Assembly: GCA_029961685.1 (NCBI GenBank)
Contig: JARWKL010000009.1
Location: 31,679,708 to 31,743,707, forward strand
Direction: 5' to 3'
Origin: Aristolochia californica
Taxonomy: Eukaryota > Streptophyta > Magnoliopsida > Piperales > Aristolochiaceae
Length of the DNA: 64,000 nucleotides
This document shows, in pieces, positions 30,564 to 44,100 of this stretch (within the stretch, counting starts at the first letter, position 1; each line of letters begins with the position of its first letter). Position numbers and translations under genes: made by a program. Under the pieces are notes generated by a model that saw only the letters and a program-made list of their open reading frames with translations, was not told where the DNA came from and did not search any database.

Positions 30564-33500
30564 ATGGCAGCGACCTCCAACGGCCAAACCGTCAATCTCC
30601 GTGATACGTTCGTCAGCGTGTACTCGCGTCTCAAATCCGAACTCCTTCAAGATCCGGCTTTCGAATCCACTGACGATTCTCGCCAATGGGTGGAGCGGGT
30701 GAGAGTTCTGGCATCTTATCCGTCTACATTTTCCCTTGATTTTACATTCTAAAAGATCTGAAGTTCCTCGGAATCGTGCATTTAGCAAAAGAGTTTTTTT
30801 TTTTTTGGTTTCCTTAAATGTTTTATCCTTCGTTTTGCTCAGTTACTTCAACATACCGTTTTTTTTTGTTGGTGCGTCCGACTGCCAATTTGTTTAGTTT
30901 CCTTTTTGAGTTATATCCTGCATCCATTAATTTGAATTCGTCTTGTGGTCGCAAAGATGTGACTGTTCGAACTTATCTCGTTTGGATTTATTGGCATATT
31001 TCCATTTTTTAAATTTGCTTATTTAAATTTGTTTTCGTTGTAGTTCATCATGGACTTCTTATCTTCTAAGTTGAAATGTTTTTTCTTTTGGTACGAACTT
31101 GCTTTCCTTGTTCGTGTTTTTCTTACTTTTATTCTTCTTATACGGAGTAGTTATTTTTCAGACAGGGCTCTTAAAACTCGGCGCATTTAAGGTTACTTGA
31201 GTTTGCTTTCCATGATCATATGTTAACATCTTTCAATAAATGTAACAATATGTTAAATTTGCCTATTTAAATCTGTTTTCGTTGTAGTTCATCATTGACT
31301 TCTTATCTTCTAAGTTGAAATGTTTCTTTCTTTTGGTACTAACTTGCTTTCTGTTTTTCATGTCTTTCTTAATTTGATTCTTCTTTTACGGAGTAGTTAT
31401 TTTCGGAAAAGGTTCTTAAAACTCGGTGTATTTAAGTTTACTTAGTTTACTTTCCATGGTAGTATGTTAATATCTTTCAATAAATGTAACAATTTATTAA
31501 ATTTACCTATTTAAATCTGTTTTCGTTGTAGTTCATCATTGACTTCTTATCTTCTAAGTTGAAATGTTTCTTTCTTTTGGTATGAACTTGCTTTCCTTTT
31601 TCATGTCTTTATTACTTTTATTTTTCTTTTACGGAGTAGTTATTTTCAAAAAAGGTTCTTAAAATTCGGTGTGTTTAAGTTTACTTGAGTTTCCTTACCA
31701 TGATCGTATGTTAACATCTTTCAATAAATGTAACAATTTGTTAAATTTTCCTATTTACATATGTTTTCATTGTAGGTCATAATTGACTTCTTATCTTCTA
31801 AGTTGAAATGTTTCTTTCTTTTGGTTCGAACTTGCTTTCCTTTTTCATGTTTTTCTTACTTTTATTCTTTTTTTACGAAGTAGTTATTTTCAGAAAAGGT
31901 TCTTAAAACTCGTTGTATTTAAGTTTACTTGAGTTTCCTTTCCATGATCGTATGTTAACATCTTTCAATAAATGTAACAATTTATTAAATTTGCCCATTT
32001 AAATTTGTTTTCGTTGTAGTTCATCATTGACTTCTTATCTTCTAAGTTGAAATGTTTCTTTCTTTTGGTACGAACTTGCTTTCCTTTTTCATGTCTTTAT
32101 TACTTTTATTCTTCTTTTACGGAGTAGTTATTTTCGGAAAAGGTTCTTAAAACTCGGCATATTTAAGTTTACTTGAGTTTCCTTTCCATGATTGTATGTG
32201 AACATCTTTTAATAAATGTAACAATTTGTAAATTTGCTTAATTAAGTTTGTTTTTGTTGTAGTTCATCATTGACTTCTTATTTTCTAAGTTGAAATGTTT
32301 CTTTCTTTTGGTACAAACTTGCTTTCCTTTTTCATGTCTTTATTACTTTTATTCTTCTTTTACGGAGTTGTTATTTTCGAAAAAGGTTCTTAAAATTCGG
32401 TGTATTTAAGTTTACTTGAGTTTCCTTACCATGATCGTATGTTAACATCTTTCAATAAATGTAACATTTTGTTAAATATGCGTATTTAAATCTGTTTTCA
32501 TTGTAGTTCATCATTGACTGCTTATCTTCTAAGTTGAAATGTTTCTTTCTTTTGGTTCGAACTTGCTTTCCTTTTTCATGTCTTTCTTATTTTTATTCTT
32601 CTTTTACGGAGTAGTTATTTTCGGAAAAGGTTCTTAAAACTCAGTGTATTTAAGTTTTCTTGAGTTTCCTTTCCATGATCGTATGTTAACATTTTTCAAT
32701 AAATGTAACAATTTATTAAATTTGCCTATTTAAATTTGTTTTCGTTGTAGTTCATCATTGACTTCTTATCTTCTAAGTTGAAATGTTTCTTTCTTTTGGT
32801 ACGAACTTGCTTTTCTTTTTCATGTCTTTATTACTTTTATTCTTCTTTTACGGAGTAGTTATTTTCAGAAAAGGTTCTTAAAACTTGGCATATTTAAGTT
32901 TACTTGAGTTTCCTTTCCATGATTGTATGTTAACATCTTTCAATAAATGTATCAATTTGTAAATTTGCCTATTTAAATTTGTTTTTGTTGTAGTTCATCG
33001 TTGACTTCTTATTTTCTAAGTTGAAATGTTTCTTTCTTTTGGTACGAACTTGCTTTCCTTTTTTATGTCTTTCTTACTTTTATTTTTCTTTTACGGAGTA
33101 ATTATGTTCCCAAAAAGGTTCTTAAAACTTGGTGTATTTTAGTTTACTTGAGTTTCCTTTCCATGAACGTATGTTAACATCTTTCAATAAATGTAATAAT
33201 TTGTTAAATTTACCTATTAAATTTGTTTTCGTTGTGTTCATCATTGACTTTTTATTTTCTAAGTTGAAATGTTTCTTTCGTTTGGTAACGAACTTGCTTT
33301 ATTTTTTCATGTCTTTCTGACTTTTATTTTTCTTTTTCGGAGTAGTTATTTTCTGAAAAGGTTCTTAAAACTTGGCGTATTTTAGTTTACTTGAGTTTCC
33401 TTTCCATGATCTTATGTTCACATCTTTCAATAAATGTAACAATTTGTAAAATTTGCTTATTTAATTTTTTTGTTGTGTAGATCATCATTGACTTCTTATC

Positions 33501-36500
33501 TTCTAAGTTGAAATGCTTCTTTCTTTTAGTACGAACTTGCTTTCCTTTTTCATATCTTTCTTACTTTTATTTTTCTTTTACGGAGTAGTTATTTTTGGAA
33601 AAAAGTTTTTAAAACTTGGCGTATTTTAGTTTACTTGAGTTTCCTTTCCATGATCGTATGTTAACATCTTTCAATAAATATAATAATTTGTTAAATTTGT
33701 TTTTGTTGTAGTTCATCATGGACTTCTTATCTTCTAAGTTGAAATGTTTCTTTCTTTTGGTATGAACTTACTTTCCTTTTTCATGTCTTTCTTTCTTTTA
33801 TTTTTCTTTTACGGAGTAGTTATTTTCTGAAAAGGTTCTTAAAACTCGTATTTTAGTTTACTTGAGTATCCTTTCCATGACCGTATGTTAGCATCTTTCA
33901 ATAAATGTAACAATTTCTTGTCAAATTTCAAATTTTGATGTATAATTATATTTGGATCATACAAATGAAGCAGCATACTTAACATCTCTGTCCAGACACA
34001 AATGCCCTGCTTTAAGTATTTCGCCGCATATGTTGGTTTTTGTTGAACTTTATGAAGGCTTTGTCATTAGCTAATCAATTTGTGCATATTTCCTTACACT
34101 TTAATTTGTTGTTGTTCACTGCAACTTCACATTCTTTCAATAAGAAAGCAGTATGCTTCAAAACTTTCAATCTACTCATGTGAGTTGATCATGTCTTTAT
34201 TTGCTTTTACAGATGCTGGACTACAATGTGCCTGGAGGTGAGAATTTGGCCTTTTATCTGTCGTATTTTAATTTAAGCAATGTAGTCTGGTTGGTATTTA
34301 CCATTTAGTGCGTCTATGATTTTATCCTCAAGCATGGATGTGTCTCTTGATGCCGATTTGTCTCTGGAAAGTATTGTTGAGACATTTCTGTCCTATTAAA
34401 TTCTGTTTTATTTATGCTCTTGGCAGGGAAGCTCAACCGAGGACGCTCTGTGGTTGATAGCTACAGGTTATTACAGCAAGGAAAGACATTGGAAGAAAGT
34501 GAAATCTTCCTGGCTTGTGTGTTGGGATGGTGCATTGAATGGGTATGTGTGTGGATTTATTGAGATATATTTCATCATGGATAAACTCTTGGTTTTATTG
34601 ATTTTTGTTTTCCATATGCACTTGCTGGCTTTTGCTACTGGAGAATCATTCCATGAGTCATCTCACCCTTCTGGCATAATTGTTTTTCATGTTAAAGGAT
34701 GACATTTTTAATTGTGTATCCTTGTTGATCATGATGTTCCTTGCAGCTTCAAGCATATTTCCTTGTCCTTGATGATATTATGGATGGGTCTCATACACGG
34801 AGAGGACAACCTTGTTGGTTCAGACTGCCTAAGGTACGTCCTGCCATGGAGTTCTGTTTGTCTTTGACTTTGCCTTATTACTATTTATCGGCTCATCTCA
34901 TAGTCATTTACGGTATGTTCGCATGTTCTGGTCTTTGGATTTCCATCAACAATTGTTCCTCCTGTCTCTGTGCCAAAAATAGGTTGCAGTTCCATTTGTA
35001 TTTTACCTGTCATACTTCCTGTGCCATTTAAAATTTTAGAGAGTTAACTCTTATTTAATGTTCTGTGGGTTTTTGCTCTTCATGAATTTTTTACTTAGAT
35101 TTAAAAAAAAAAAAAAAAAAAAAATCCTCTGTGGTAAACACAAGTTTCAAGTTTGATAAAATTGCTGCAGTTTGGTTTCTTAAAAAACATTTGCCAAAAA
35201 GTAAATGTGATAATGAGGCAATTATAGCAGCCTGTATTTCCAGATTGATATATGCACAACAAAAGGATTATTTAAGAATAGGCATTTTTAAAACTGACTC
35301 GTTCAGTCATCTTCTTCTGGTCAAGTAGAACATGGGAGGTCACAACCATTTTTATGACCCACCAGTTTGATATGCCACTGGCTTTTAACTTGTATGGAAC
35401 GCTTATCACCAGGTTGGCTTGATCGCTACAAATGATGGGATTATACTTCGTAACCATATCCCAAGAATGCTCCAGAAACATTTCAGAGAGAAGCCATACT
35501 ATGTTGATCTTTTGGATTTATTCAATGAGGTGGTTGTCTTCCCATAACATTAGTGTCCTTTTAGTTCACTTAGTTTTAAAATAAAATGAGCATGTTGTGG
35601 TTAATTTTATGTTATCACGTGTTATGCTTTTGCCAGGTTGAGTTTCAAACAGCATCAGGACAAATGCTGGATTTGATTACTACACATGAAGGAGAAAAGG
35701 ATCTATCCAAGTACACGTTATCAGTGTATGTACAAAAGAAGTGCTGTAACACTGCACTATTGCTTGGTCCTCTGATGCATCGAACATCCTTCTGTTTCTA
35801 TTTTCTATTACTCACTTGAATCCATCTCAGCTATAGTGTGATGCTTAGGTGATTTTGTCTATATTCAACATGAACATAGGGAGATAAGCCTAGGACTTAC
35901 TGAGCAATGATTCAATTTGATTTGGAACTACTGTTAAGTAGTTTGTCATGTTCTTTCGATACTGTTGGTCTGTTTTATGACGTGCATATTGTGGCCTTTG
36001 AGATGTGTCTATAGTTTAACATGTGAATTCATTCTGAAAATGTTTTTGGAAATGCTGAGCATGGGCAGATTATACTGGTGCTCCTCTACTTGTATCTGAT
36101 TTAGTTTTTTGACAATTATACAGCTTTTAATTCTTAATGTTGTATTGTAATGCAGTTATCGTCGCATTGTGCAATACAAAACTTCCTATTATTCATTCTA
36201 CCTTCCAGTGAGTAAACCCTCTTTTTGTTATACTTTATTTTGAAATAACAACAAAACATGATAGCACACACACATGCTCTACACTCCATACCCCGGTGGG
36301 AGTTGAATCCAAGGCTTCACCCAAGAAATATCCCCTGCCCTCTTCCCCTGGCCATTGAGCCATAGGGCCAGTCTAAGTAATTTTTCAAATTTATAGGTGC
36401 TGTGGTTTCTACTTGATCATTACTGTTCATCATATTTGACTTGTTAGGTACATAATATATGCAATTTACAGAGTTGTCTGTGGACCTAACTTTTGTCTTG

Positions 36501-37888
36501 ATGTAGATCCTTAATGCTACCAAATGGAGTGAATGAGTTGGTCAGGTTTACATAATTTGCAGTCTCATTTAGGCTGTTTATGGTTTCATAGAATGTGTCA
36601 AGAAAGAAAAGCAAAGAAGGTTTGTTTTCTCTTGTTTGTTTGAGTAGCAAAAAGCTAGAAGAATATGGGAGGGACATGTTTTGGTAGTGTAGATAGATAG
36701 TAGGAAAGAAAAGATGGGAAACTTCAATTTTACTATCGCTTACTACGCCCAGACAGCTAGCATTCAGTGAGGCTACCTTATTTACCACCCAGGCCAATTG
36801 CTCTCTGGATTGTATTCCCCAGCTTAGATCTAAAGTTTAAGGAGTGCAGAAGCCACAGCATTTTACTCAACTCATCTGTTGACAAATGGAGGAGGAGCTC
36901 TTGGTCGTTTTTTGGTGTCTTGTCAACAGTGCTCGTTTGCTAGTAATTGGAATTCAGTGGCCGGCATTTCTCTAGTTGTAATTTAAAACTGGAGAGCTTA
37001 TTGGGATCTTCTTACTTCTTGAATCGCAAAAATTTACTTCAAATCCTTTATGGGCTATTAACTCAAATCTATAATATTTGTTGGCATAGGTTGCTTGTGC
37101 TCTGCTTATGTCAGGTGAGAATTTGAACAACTTCACGGAAGTGAAAAATATTTTGGTTGAGATGGGAACCTACTTCCAAGTTCAGGTAATTGTCAAGGAG
37201 ACTAGTTTTCTTCTAGGTCATTTTCCATATTAGACTTCCTATTATGCATCTCAAAACCTCTCCTTTTTTTCTACTTAGGATGATTATTTGGATTGCTTTG
37301 GTACTCCAGAAGTTATTGGAAAGGTATGCATCCGTCCAAGTTACACTTTTCAATCTTGATTTTCTTCTTTTGTAAGGTGACTTGCTAATCTGGTTATGCC
37401 TTTTTTTTCTGTTATCAGATTGGAACTGATATTGAAGATTTTAAGTGCTCTTGGCTGGTGGTGCAAGCTCTTGATCGTGTCAATGAGGATCAGAAGAGCG
37501 TGTTATATGTATGATTTGCTTCCTTTTTTCAATCTTTATTTTGGTCCTTTTTTTTTCTTTCTGGGAAACTAGTGTAGTTTTTGCTGACCCATACAGTCTG
37601 TCATCAGGATAATTATGGGAAGCCAGATGCAGCCAATGTGGCTAAGGTGAAGGAACTGTACAAGGAACTCGATCTTCAGGTTAGGTTTCATTTATTTTCT
37701 TGTTAATTTACAATTTTCTATCTGAGGAAAAATTCATAATAAATTTTCAACATGTGCAGGCTGTTTTTGAGGAGTATGAGCACGCAAGCTATGAACATTT
37801 GATATCCTCAATTGAAGCCCAACCAAGTGCATTTGTTCAGGACGTCTTGAAAATTTTCTTGGGAAAGATTTACAAGAGACAGAAGTAG
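30564..37888 (+). CDS. FPS: farnesyl diphosphate synthase
   Basis: Twelve exons join in frame: 30564-30698, 34213-34237, 34427-34542, 34747-34833, 35413-35529, 35637-35725, 36156-36207, 37090-37185, 37279-37323, 37419-37508, 37608-37679 and 37760-37888. They give 350 residues, the usual plant length, with an FPS-like exon number. The enzyme condenses DMAPP/GPP with IPP to farnesyl diphosphate, precursor of sterols, sesquiterpenes and prenyl groups. The first Asp-rich motif is DDIMD (101-105), preceded by the aromatic pair YF (96-97) that sets C15 product length in eukaryotic enzymes. RRGQP follows at 110-114, and the second Asp-rich motif is DDYLD (240-244). The C-terminus KIYKRQK is typical. 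Intron 1 is 3.5 kb because of a satellite array. Confidence 0.96.
31013..33916 (+). repeat. 244-bp tandem repeat array (about 12 units) in FPS intron 1
   Basis: A unit containing TTCATCATTGACTTCTTATC, CGGAGTAGTTATTTTC and CTTTCAATAAATGTAACAAT recurs head to tail. The marker TAG(T)TTCATC stands at about 31043, 31285, 31529, 31773, 32017, 32260, 32504, 32748, 32991, 33234, 33478 and 33709, so the period is 243-244 bp and the last unit is about 231. Units are highly similar with scattered substitutions. There are no spacers, so this is not CRISPR-like. The array lies wholly within the intron and fills most of it. Confidence 0.95.
36245..36372 (-). mobile_element. tRNA-derived SINE fragment in FPS intron 7
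   Basis: On the minus strand TGGCTCAATGGCC (36350-36362) resembles a pol III A box and GGATTCAACTCC (36299-36310) a B box, about 40 bp apart, as in tRNA-derived SINE heads. The sequence GGGTGAAGCCTTGGATTCAA and the following CCGGGGTATGGAG are of the plant SINE kind. No clear tail or target duplication is seen, so it is probably truncated. Confidence 0.55.
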
Positions 37889-38739
37889 GACTGCTTTGAA
37901 ATGGTGGAGTTGGAAGCGGTCTAGCTTTCAAAAGAGAAAAACGAAAGAAAAGTGAAGAAAAGAAAAGAAAAAGTTGTTGGAACTAGGATGTCCATTTCCA
38001 TCTCTCTTAATTCTTTGTCTCTGGGTTTGATTTGAACGCCGTTTCTGTTTATCGTAGTAGTGGATATCCCGTTATGGGCAATTATGATCTTTGAAATAAT
38101 TACTTTAATTAGAGTGTCGATCATAATCATTTGTAGCATGGGCAATCATTTTTGGCTCTTTGGACTGCTGCTTTCTTGGTTGACAACCTCCTTTCCTGGT
38201 TGGTCGATCTTTTAAATGGGAGATAAAGCTCATAAATCTCCTGTCTTATTTGTCTTTCCTGTCAGGAGTAGCGTGTTATTAGTCACAGATGGGTTGACAG
38301 GCCTACCAAACAACACATGAATCTCTCCCATCTACCACTAATCCAATCTGTATACCAAGTCTGGTTCTTTTGTCTTCACACACGCCACCACGAATCGGTC
38401 GTTACAAATAAATGAATTCGGTTTCGGCCACTCATCCTTTAACCTTTGTTAATACAGAAGGGACTCAGGTGAGTCTAATGAGTAAATAAAATTAATAATA
38501 AAATCTATTGAATGACTTGAAAATATCACAAAAAATTAAACTACTAACGAAATACTCATTAAATTATATTTAAATTAAAATTTAAAATTAAATTACCCTT
38601 TCTATAAAAAGAGTTATTTCCCTCTTTTTTTAATTAATTCGTCTTTTTTGTACTTTTGTACTACTTAATGTAGCTAGAACTATAGTTGTTCAAGTAAGGA
38701 TTAGATAGGTGCCCATTCAAGTGGTGCCCTATTTGGTCG
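37889..38739. other. FPS 3' UTR and spacer
   Basis: The first 250-300 bp after the stop are the likely 3' UTR. The rest is AT-rich spacer with no supported gene. Confidence 0.5.
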
Positions 38740-39090
38740 TGTTAGAGGTGGTTTCGGTCCACCTCTCTTGCTTAGGTTGGCTTTTCGCACTTAAATAATT
38801 AGTCGTTTAGGTTGTATTAGCCAACCTCTTGACATCGGAAGTTCTGGGGCACGTTACGTGGGGCGGGTGTCAGAGTGGTTCTGTCCACTCTTGTGAGCGG
38901 TGGTTTTTCGTATTTAACCGATTAACTTTTTATGTTGTATTGGCCAACCTCTTGATATGGTATCAGGGGCAGGGTGGGTGTCAGAGATAGTTCCGGTCCA
39001 CATCTCTTGATTTAGTTCCGGTCCACTTCTCTTGATTAGATTGACTTTTCGCATTTAAATCACTAATCTTTTAGGTTGAATTGTCCTGGT
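38740..39090 (+). mobile_element. TRIM-like element with three LTR-like units (same family as 14058-14468)
   Basis: Three units start TGTTAGAGGTGG (38740), TGTCAGAGTGG (38868) and TGTCAGAGATAG (38979). They share the GGTTGTATTAGCCAACCTCTTGA-type interior (quoted in part: GTTGTATTGGCCAACCTC) with the TRIM at 14058. Between the second and third lies TGGTATCAGGGG, a worn primer-binding site, then a short G-rich tract AGGGTGGG. The first inter-unit segment keeps GGGGCACGTTACGTGGGGCGGG. The copies are more diverged and the internal parts shorter than at 14 kb, and the third unit holds an internal duplication. No clear target duplication. Confidence 0.7.
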
Positions 39091-40592
39091 AAATTATTAT
39101 TCTTGTACAAAAACGTACGATTAGGTAAATTTTTTAAACCACTTTCTTCTTGCCCAATTGATATGAATTTTTATTAAAATAAATAATATAATTGTTTTAA
39201 AAAATATTTTTTTATATTCTAAATTAAAAAAAAAGATAGGGAGAGAACCCAAAACCCTTTTTGTTCCTTGTACGGTAAAATTAAAAAAAAAAAATCTGGC
39301 TGCCCTCCCTAATTTATCTATACAAAATATTTTGTATTATAGAAGAAAATAAGGCACCCATGGTCCACACCCCGGTGACAAAGTCGCCTACGGCATTGCA
39401 TCGTGTACTCGTATGGTGCCCGACCGCTTCAGAAAAGGCGGTTAAACCCTGGAAAGTTCTTGCCCTTTTCGCCATTCCGCCTCTTCGTCAAACGTCAAGA
39501 AAGATTTTATTAGTATATAACAAGGCGTAATTTTGAAATTAACGACCGGATTAATATCACGTGAGAATCGTGTCAACTCCACAGCAGCCTGGCCGTATAT
39601 ACATAGATTCATATAACTCGTCCCGTCAATAACTAGGATTTGAAAATGGTAATTGAAAAAAAGGTGAATTTCCAACGCGGGGAAGACCGGAAAGAATGAC
39701 GAAGCAGACTCTTTCCCTTTTTCCGTCGCGATCGGTGTCTTGGTCTCCCCATTGTCTTAATGGTTGATCAATCTTCTCCCGTCTGCTAGGGTTTGAGAGT
39801 TTGAGGTCTTTTCTGCACTTTGAGAACTAAGAAACTGTGTTTACTCATTTCAGCGAAACTCTGTGTTAATCTGATATATTTTTTCTTTTCTTCTCAATTT
39901 TCTTCTTTCATTTTAAATGTTTTTTTTTTTAGAGGTTAATTTATTCGATTTGTTATGAGAGCCTCGTTTTCTATTGCGAAGTTGAACGAGAGTTTCTGTA
40001 TGTACATGTATTTTTGAAAAATTCCGATTGACTTCTCCTGTTTCGTCCCTACTAAGCTTGATTATAGTGGTTTGTGTTCGTCTTTCCGATTTGCTGCATA
40101 TGTTGGCGAAGTGCTGCACTTGTAAATGTAAGTCATGTTTTAATTTGTGAGTTATCTTTCTTGAGTACATAACCTTTTTCTTTTCTCATTATGTAGTATT
40201 TCTTTGTCTTAATTTGCTTGTGATCGTTTTCTTGATTTTCGTGTTCGACAATTGATGAAGTTGAATTTCCCTGCTACTCAAGGGGAAAGCTGCCTGATCT
40301 GTTTCCGATTGTCAGTTCTACATTTGCAAAACTTCCAGCGAGATAACTACCCTCGGTGGCGTCTCCTTTTTGTTTCATTCTCTTCTAGCTTTTGTGCTGG
40401 AATAGCGCCTTTGAAACTGAAAATTTTTGTTTGCTTTTCATTTTGCCTTGATTTTATCTTTGTCGCTTTCTCCTGTATTGATTTTGTTATTTATACTTCC
40501 TTGACACAGCTTTTTCCTTTCTGCAGATATCACCTTTATCTGCAAAGTCGTTCGTTTTATCATTTACTTTTGTATTTGTATATTTCTCAAGT
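39091..40592 (+). other. spacer, promoter and 5' UTR of the C2-GRAM gene
   Basis: From 39091 to 39680 there is AT-rich spacer. From about 39700 the sequence looks like a plant leader, and a probable 5' UTR intron ends at an acceptor TTTCTGCAG at about 40526, followed by 66 bp to the ATG at 40593. No separate protein is supported. Confidence 0.45.
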
Positions 40593-41105
40593 ATGAAGCT
40601 CTCTGTGCACGTAATTGAAGCGCGCAATCTGCCTGCCATGGATCTCAATGGGTCTAGTGACCCTTACGTGAGGCTCCAGCTTGGAAAGTCACGGCTCAAG
40701 ACGAAGGTCGTCAAGAAAAGTTTGAACCCATCGTGGAATGAAGAATTCAGTTTTCGAGTTGAAGATCTTAACGAGGAGCTCGCCGTTTCTGTCTTGGATG
40801 AGGATAAGTACTTCAATGACGACTTCTTGGGCCAGCTCAAGGTGCCTGTTTCAAATGTTTTTGATGCAGAGAACAAGACTCTAGGACCCGCCTGGTATCC
40901 CCTGCAGCCCAAGAATAAGAAGTTGAAAAGTAGGGACTGTGGTACGTCTTCTTTGTGATTATTTCTGGTATGCTGATCGCTTTTCTGTTCTTCTAGCATG
41001 TTCTGTCACGATTCTGGCCTGGATGTTGGATACGGGTTATATTATGGTTGTATTTTATTTTCTCTTGTTTTACGTTCTTATTCTTCTGACCGGGCCGTTG
41101 TTGTT

Positions 41106-41139
<34 letters not shown>

Positions 41140-44100
41140 TTCTTTGTGGTTTTTCTACTTTTTCTTTCTTGGATCATGAGTTGTAAGCTGGGACACTTTC
41201 TTCACATACTTGTAGTATCTAGAGGATCAGAAACGCTCCATACCCATGAATAAGAGTTATACTAATTTTCATTCAAATTATAAATGCTACTAATGACATT
41301 TTAATTAAGAAACATGATTTTCTCTTGAAGTTTTGTGATTTGCCTTGTAGTTATTGCTTTAAAAAGAACTGGGAGATCACAGCTGGGTTTATCATTGTAC
41401 AAACCTTTACGGCCTTATTTGACAATGTTTCCATCATTGTTTTTGATCTGCAGGTGAGATTCGTCTCACTATATCTTTGGCCCCAAGCATCTCATTCTTG
41501 GATCAAATGCCTACGCCTACACACTCGTGTGATGCTCATCAACAACCACAAAAAGAAATCCCTGCTAACATAACAAGAGAATTACAGTCAGAGACTCTCA
41601 ATGGTCCAATGCGAGACAATTTATCTATAAAGGATGAGAAGTCATATGCACAAAATTTTGCTGATCGCCTTGTTCAGTTGTTTGTAGGCAGGAGTGCTGA
41701 ACCAGTTCTCACTAATAATGATTTACAACAATTGTCCTCTCAGCCTGAGCTTCCTGTGAACAACAATGAAGATGTGCCCCTTGGAGCTACCTTTGATGAA
41801 GCAATGAAAACTATGGAATCAAGAGATCAAGGAGGAGAAATTCCAAGCAGTTTTCCTGGGGTGCTTCTTGACCAATCATATGAGACCATACCAGCTGAAC
41901 TGAATTCCCTTATTTTTGGTCCTGGTTCCAAATTTATGAAATCTTTGCATGAGCTTCAGGCAACTACTGATGTCCAAGAAGGACCTTGGAATTTTGAAAT
42001 TGGTGGGGACAACTTAAAAAGAATTGTTACTTACACAAAAGCTGCTACTAAGTTAGTTAAGGCTGTGAAAGCTACAGAAGAGCAGACGTATCTGAAAGCT
42101 GATGGGTCGAATTTTGCAGTTTTAAGTAGTGTGAGTACCCCTGAAGTGCCATATGGGTCTAACTTCAGGGTTGAACTACTCTTTTGTATAACACCAGGCC
42201 CTGAGTTGCCACTTGGAGACCAATCTTCACGGCTGATAATATCATGGCGCATGAATTTTCTACAAAGCACCATGATGAGAGGTATGATTGAAGGTGGGGC
42301 TCGACAAGGTCTAAAGGACAGCTATGATCAGTTTTCAGAGTTGTTATCTCAGCATGTGAAACCTGTTGATTTTAACGCTACTGCATCTGACAAGGAGCAG
42401 GTCTTGGCTTCCTTACAGATGGAACAGCACTCTGATTGGAGGCTGGCTATTCACTACTTTGGGAATTTTACAGTTGTTTCTGCCGTTTTTATAGGATTAT
42501 ATGTACTTGCGCATATAATGCTAGCAATGCCTAGCACGACTCAAGGGCTTGAGTTTAATGGGCTTGATTTGCCAGACTCAATTGGAGAGGTGGTTGTGTG
42601 TGGAGTTCTGGTTCTTCAAGCAAAGCGTGTTCTGGAGATGATAGCTCATTTCATGCAAGCCAGGCTGCAAAGAGGTGATTTGAATACCTAGATGATAATT
42701 ATGTTTCTCTGTTTCCCCAAATCTTTCAGAATGTTAAAACATCAGCATATGTTAATGGCCACCATGAATACTGCTCATGACTGCATCGAATTTCTTACCT
42801 GACTATAGGATTTCAGCACACTAGTCTCTTTGCTGGCAGTTCTCATCATGGAAATAACCAATTTCAATTTTTTTTTCCGTGTTTTAGGTAGTGATCATGG
42901 ACTGAAAGCACAGGGTGATGGGTGGCTTCTCACTGTGGCCTTGCTTGAAGGAACAAGTTTAGCAGCTGTTGAGCCGACTGGCTCCTCAGATCCTTATGTG
43001 GTTTTTACCTGCAATGGTAAAACAAGAACTAGTTCGATCAAGTTCCAAGTATTAGATCCTCAATGGAATGGTAAACTATTGAAAATTATTATGATTCAGT
43101 TACCAGCTGTCTTTACCTTTAATAGACGAAAAACACTTTCTGCTCTTGGAATGTGAATGACAGTTAATTTTGACCACCTAGTTGAAGCAAGTATCTGATT
43201 TAGTTTACTGATTTTCGACTGGTGATGTGTCGGAATTGCAGAAATATTTGAATTTGATGCAATGGATGAACCTCCATCTACAATGGATGTGGAAGTTTTT
43301 GATTTTGATGGACCCTTTGACGAAGCCACATCGCTTGGACATACTGAAATCAATTTCTTAAAATCTAATTTGTCAGAACTTGCAGATATATGGATTCCTC
43401 TCCAGGGGAAATTGGCTCAACCATGCCAGTCTAAGTTACACTTGCGAATATTTTTGAACAATACAAGAGGTACTGATGTTGTCAGAGAGTTCTTATCAAA
43501 GATGGAGAAGGAGGTTGGGAAAAAGGTGAGCAGCAGTTTGTATTTTTTGCTTTGTATGCTTTAATCTTTTGCTTCCTGTATCATATGATTTGGATCCTTT
43601 TTCACTTTTGAGAATTGATAAATTGGTAGATTAATCGGCGATCACCTCAAACGAACTCAGCGTTCCAGAAATTGTTTGGGCTTCCACCAGAGGAATTTCT
43701 CATTAATGATTTTACTTGTCACTTGAAGCGTAAAATGCCTGTTCAGGTGATTACTATACACTGATGAACTTATTTGATTGCACCAAAGCAGGGATCTGTA
43801 TCTAATTGTCTATTGAAGTAAATCATATTTATTAAAATTGTGATTCGTTCTTTGGACTTAGTATTTATTTACTTTATCATCTATCTTTTACATGAATAAA
43901 GCACTTGAGTCCATAAACTCTGCCTTCAGTTTCTCATTTTGGTAACCCCAAAATTACCCCGTCTTTGTTATAATGCAGGGACGACTCTTCTTGTCACCAA
44001 GAATAATTGGGTTTCATTCGAACTTGTTTGGACACAAAACAAAATTTTTCTTTTTGTGGGAAGATATTGAAGACATCCAAGTGCTTCCACCATCTCTTGC

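Noticed and set aside
31013..33916. CRISPR-like array
   Set aside because: The repeats are contiguous 244-bp units with no unique spacers, inside a plant intron.
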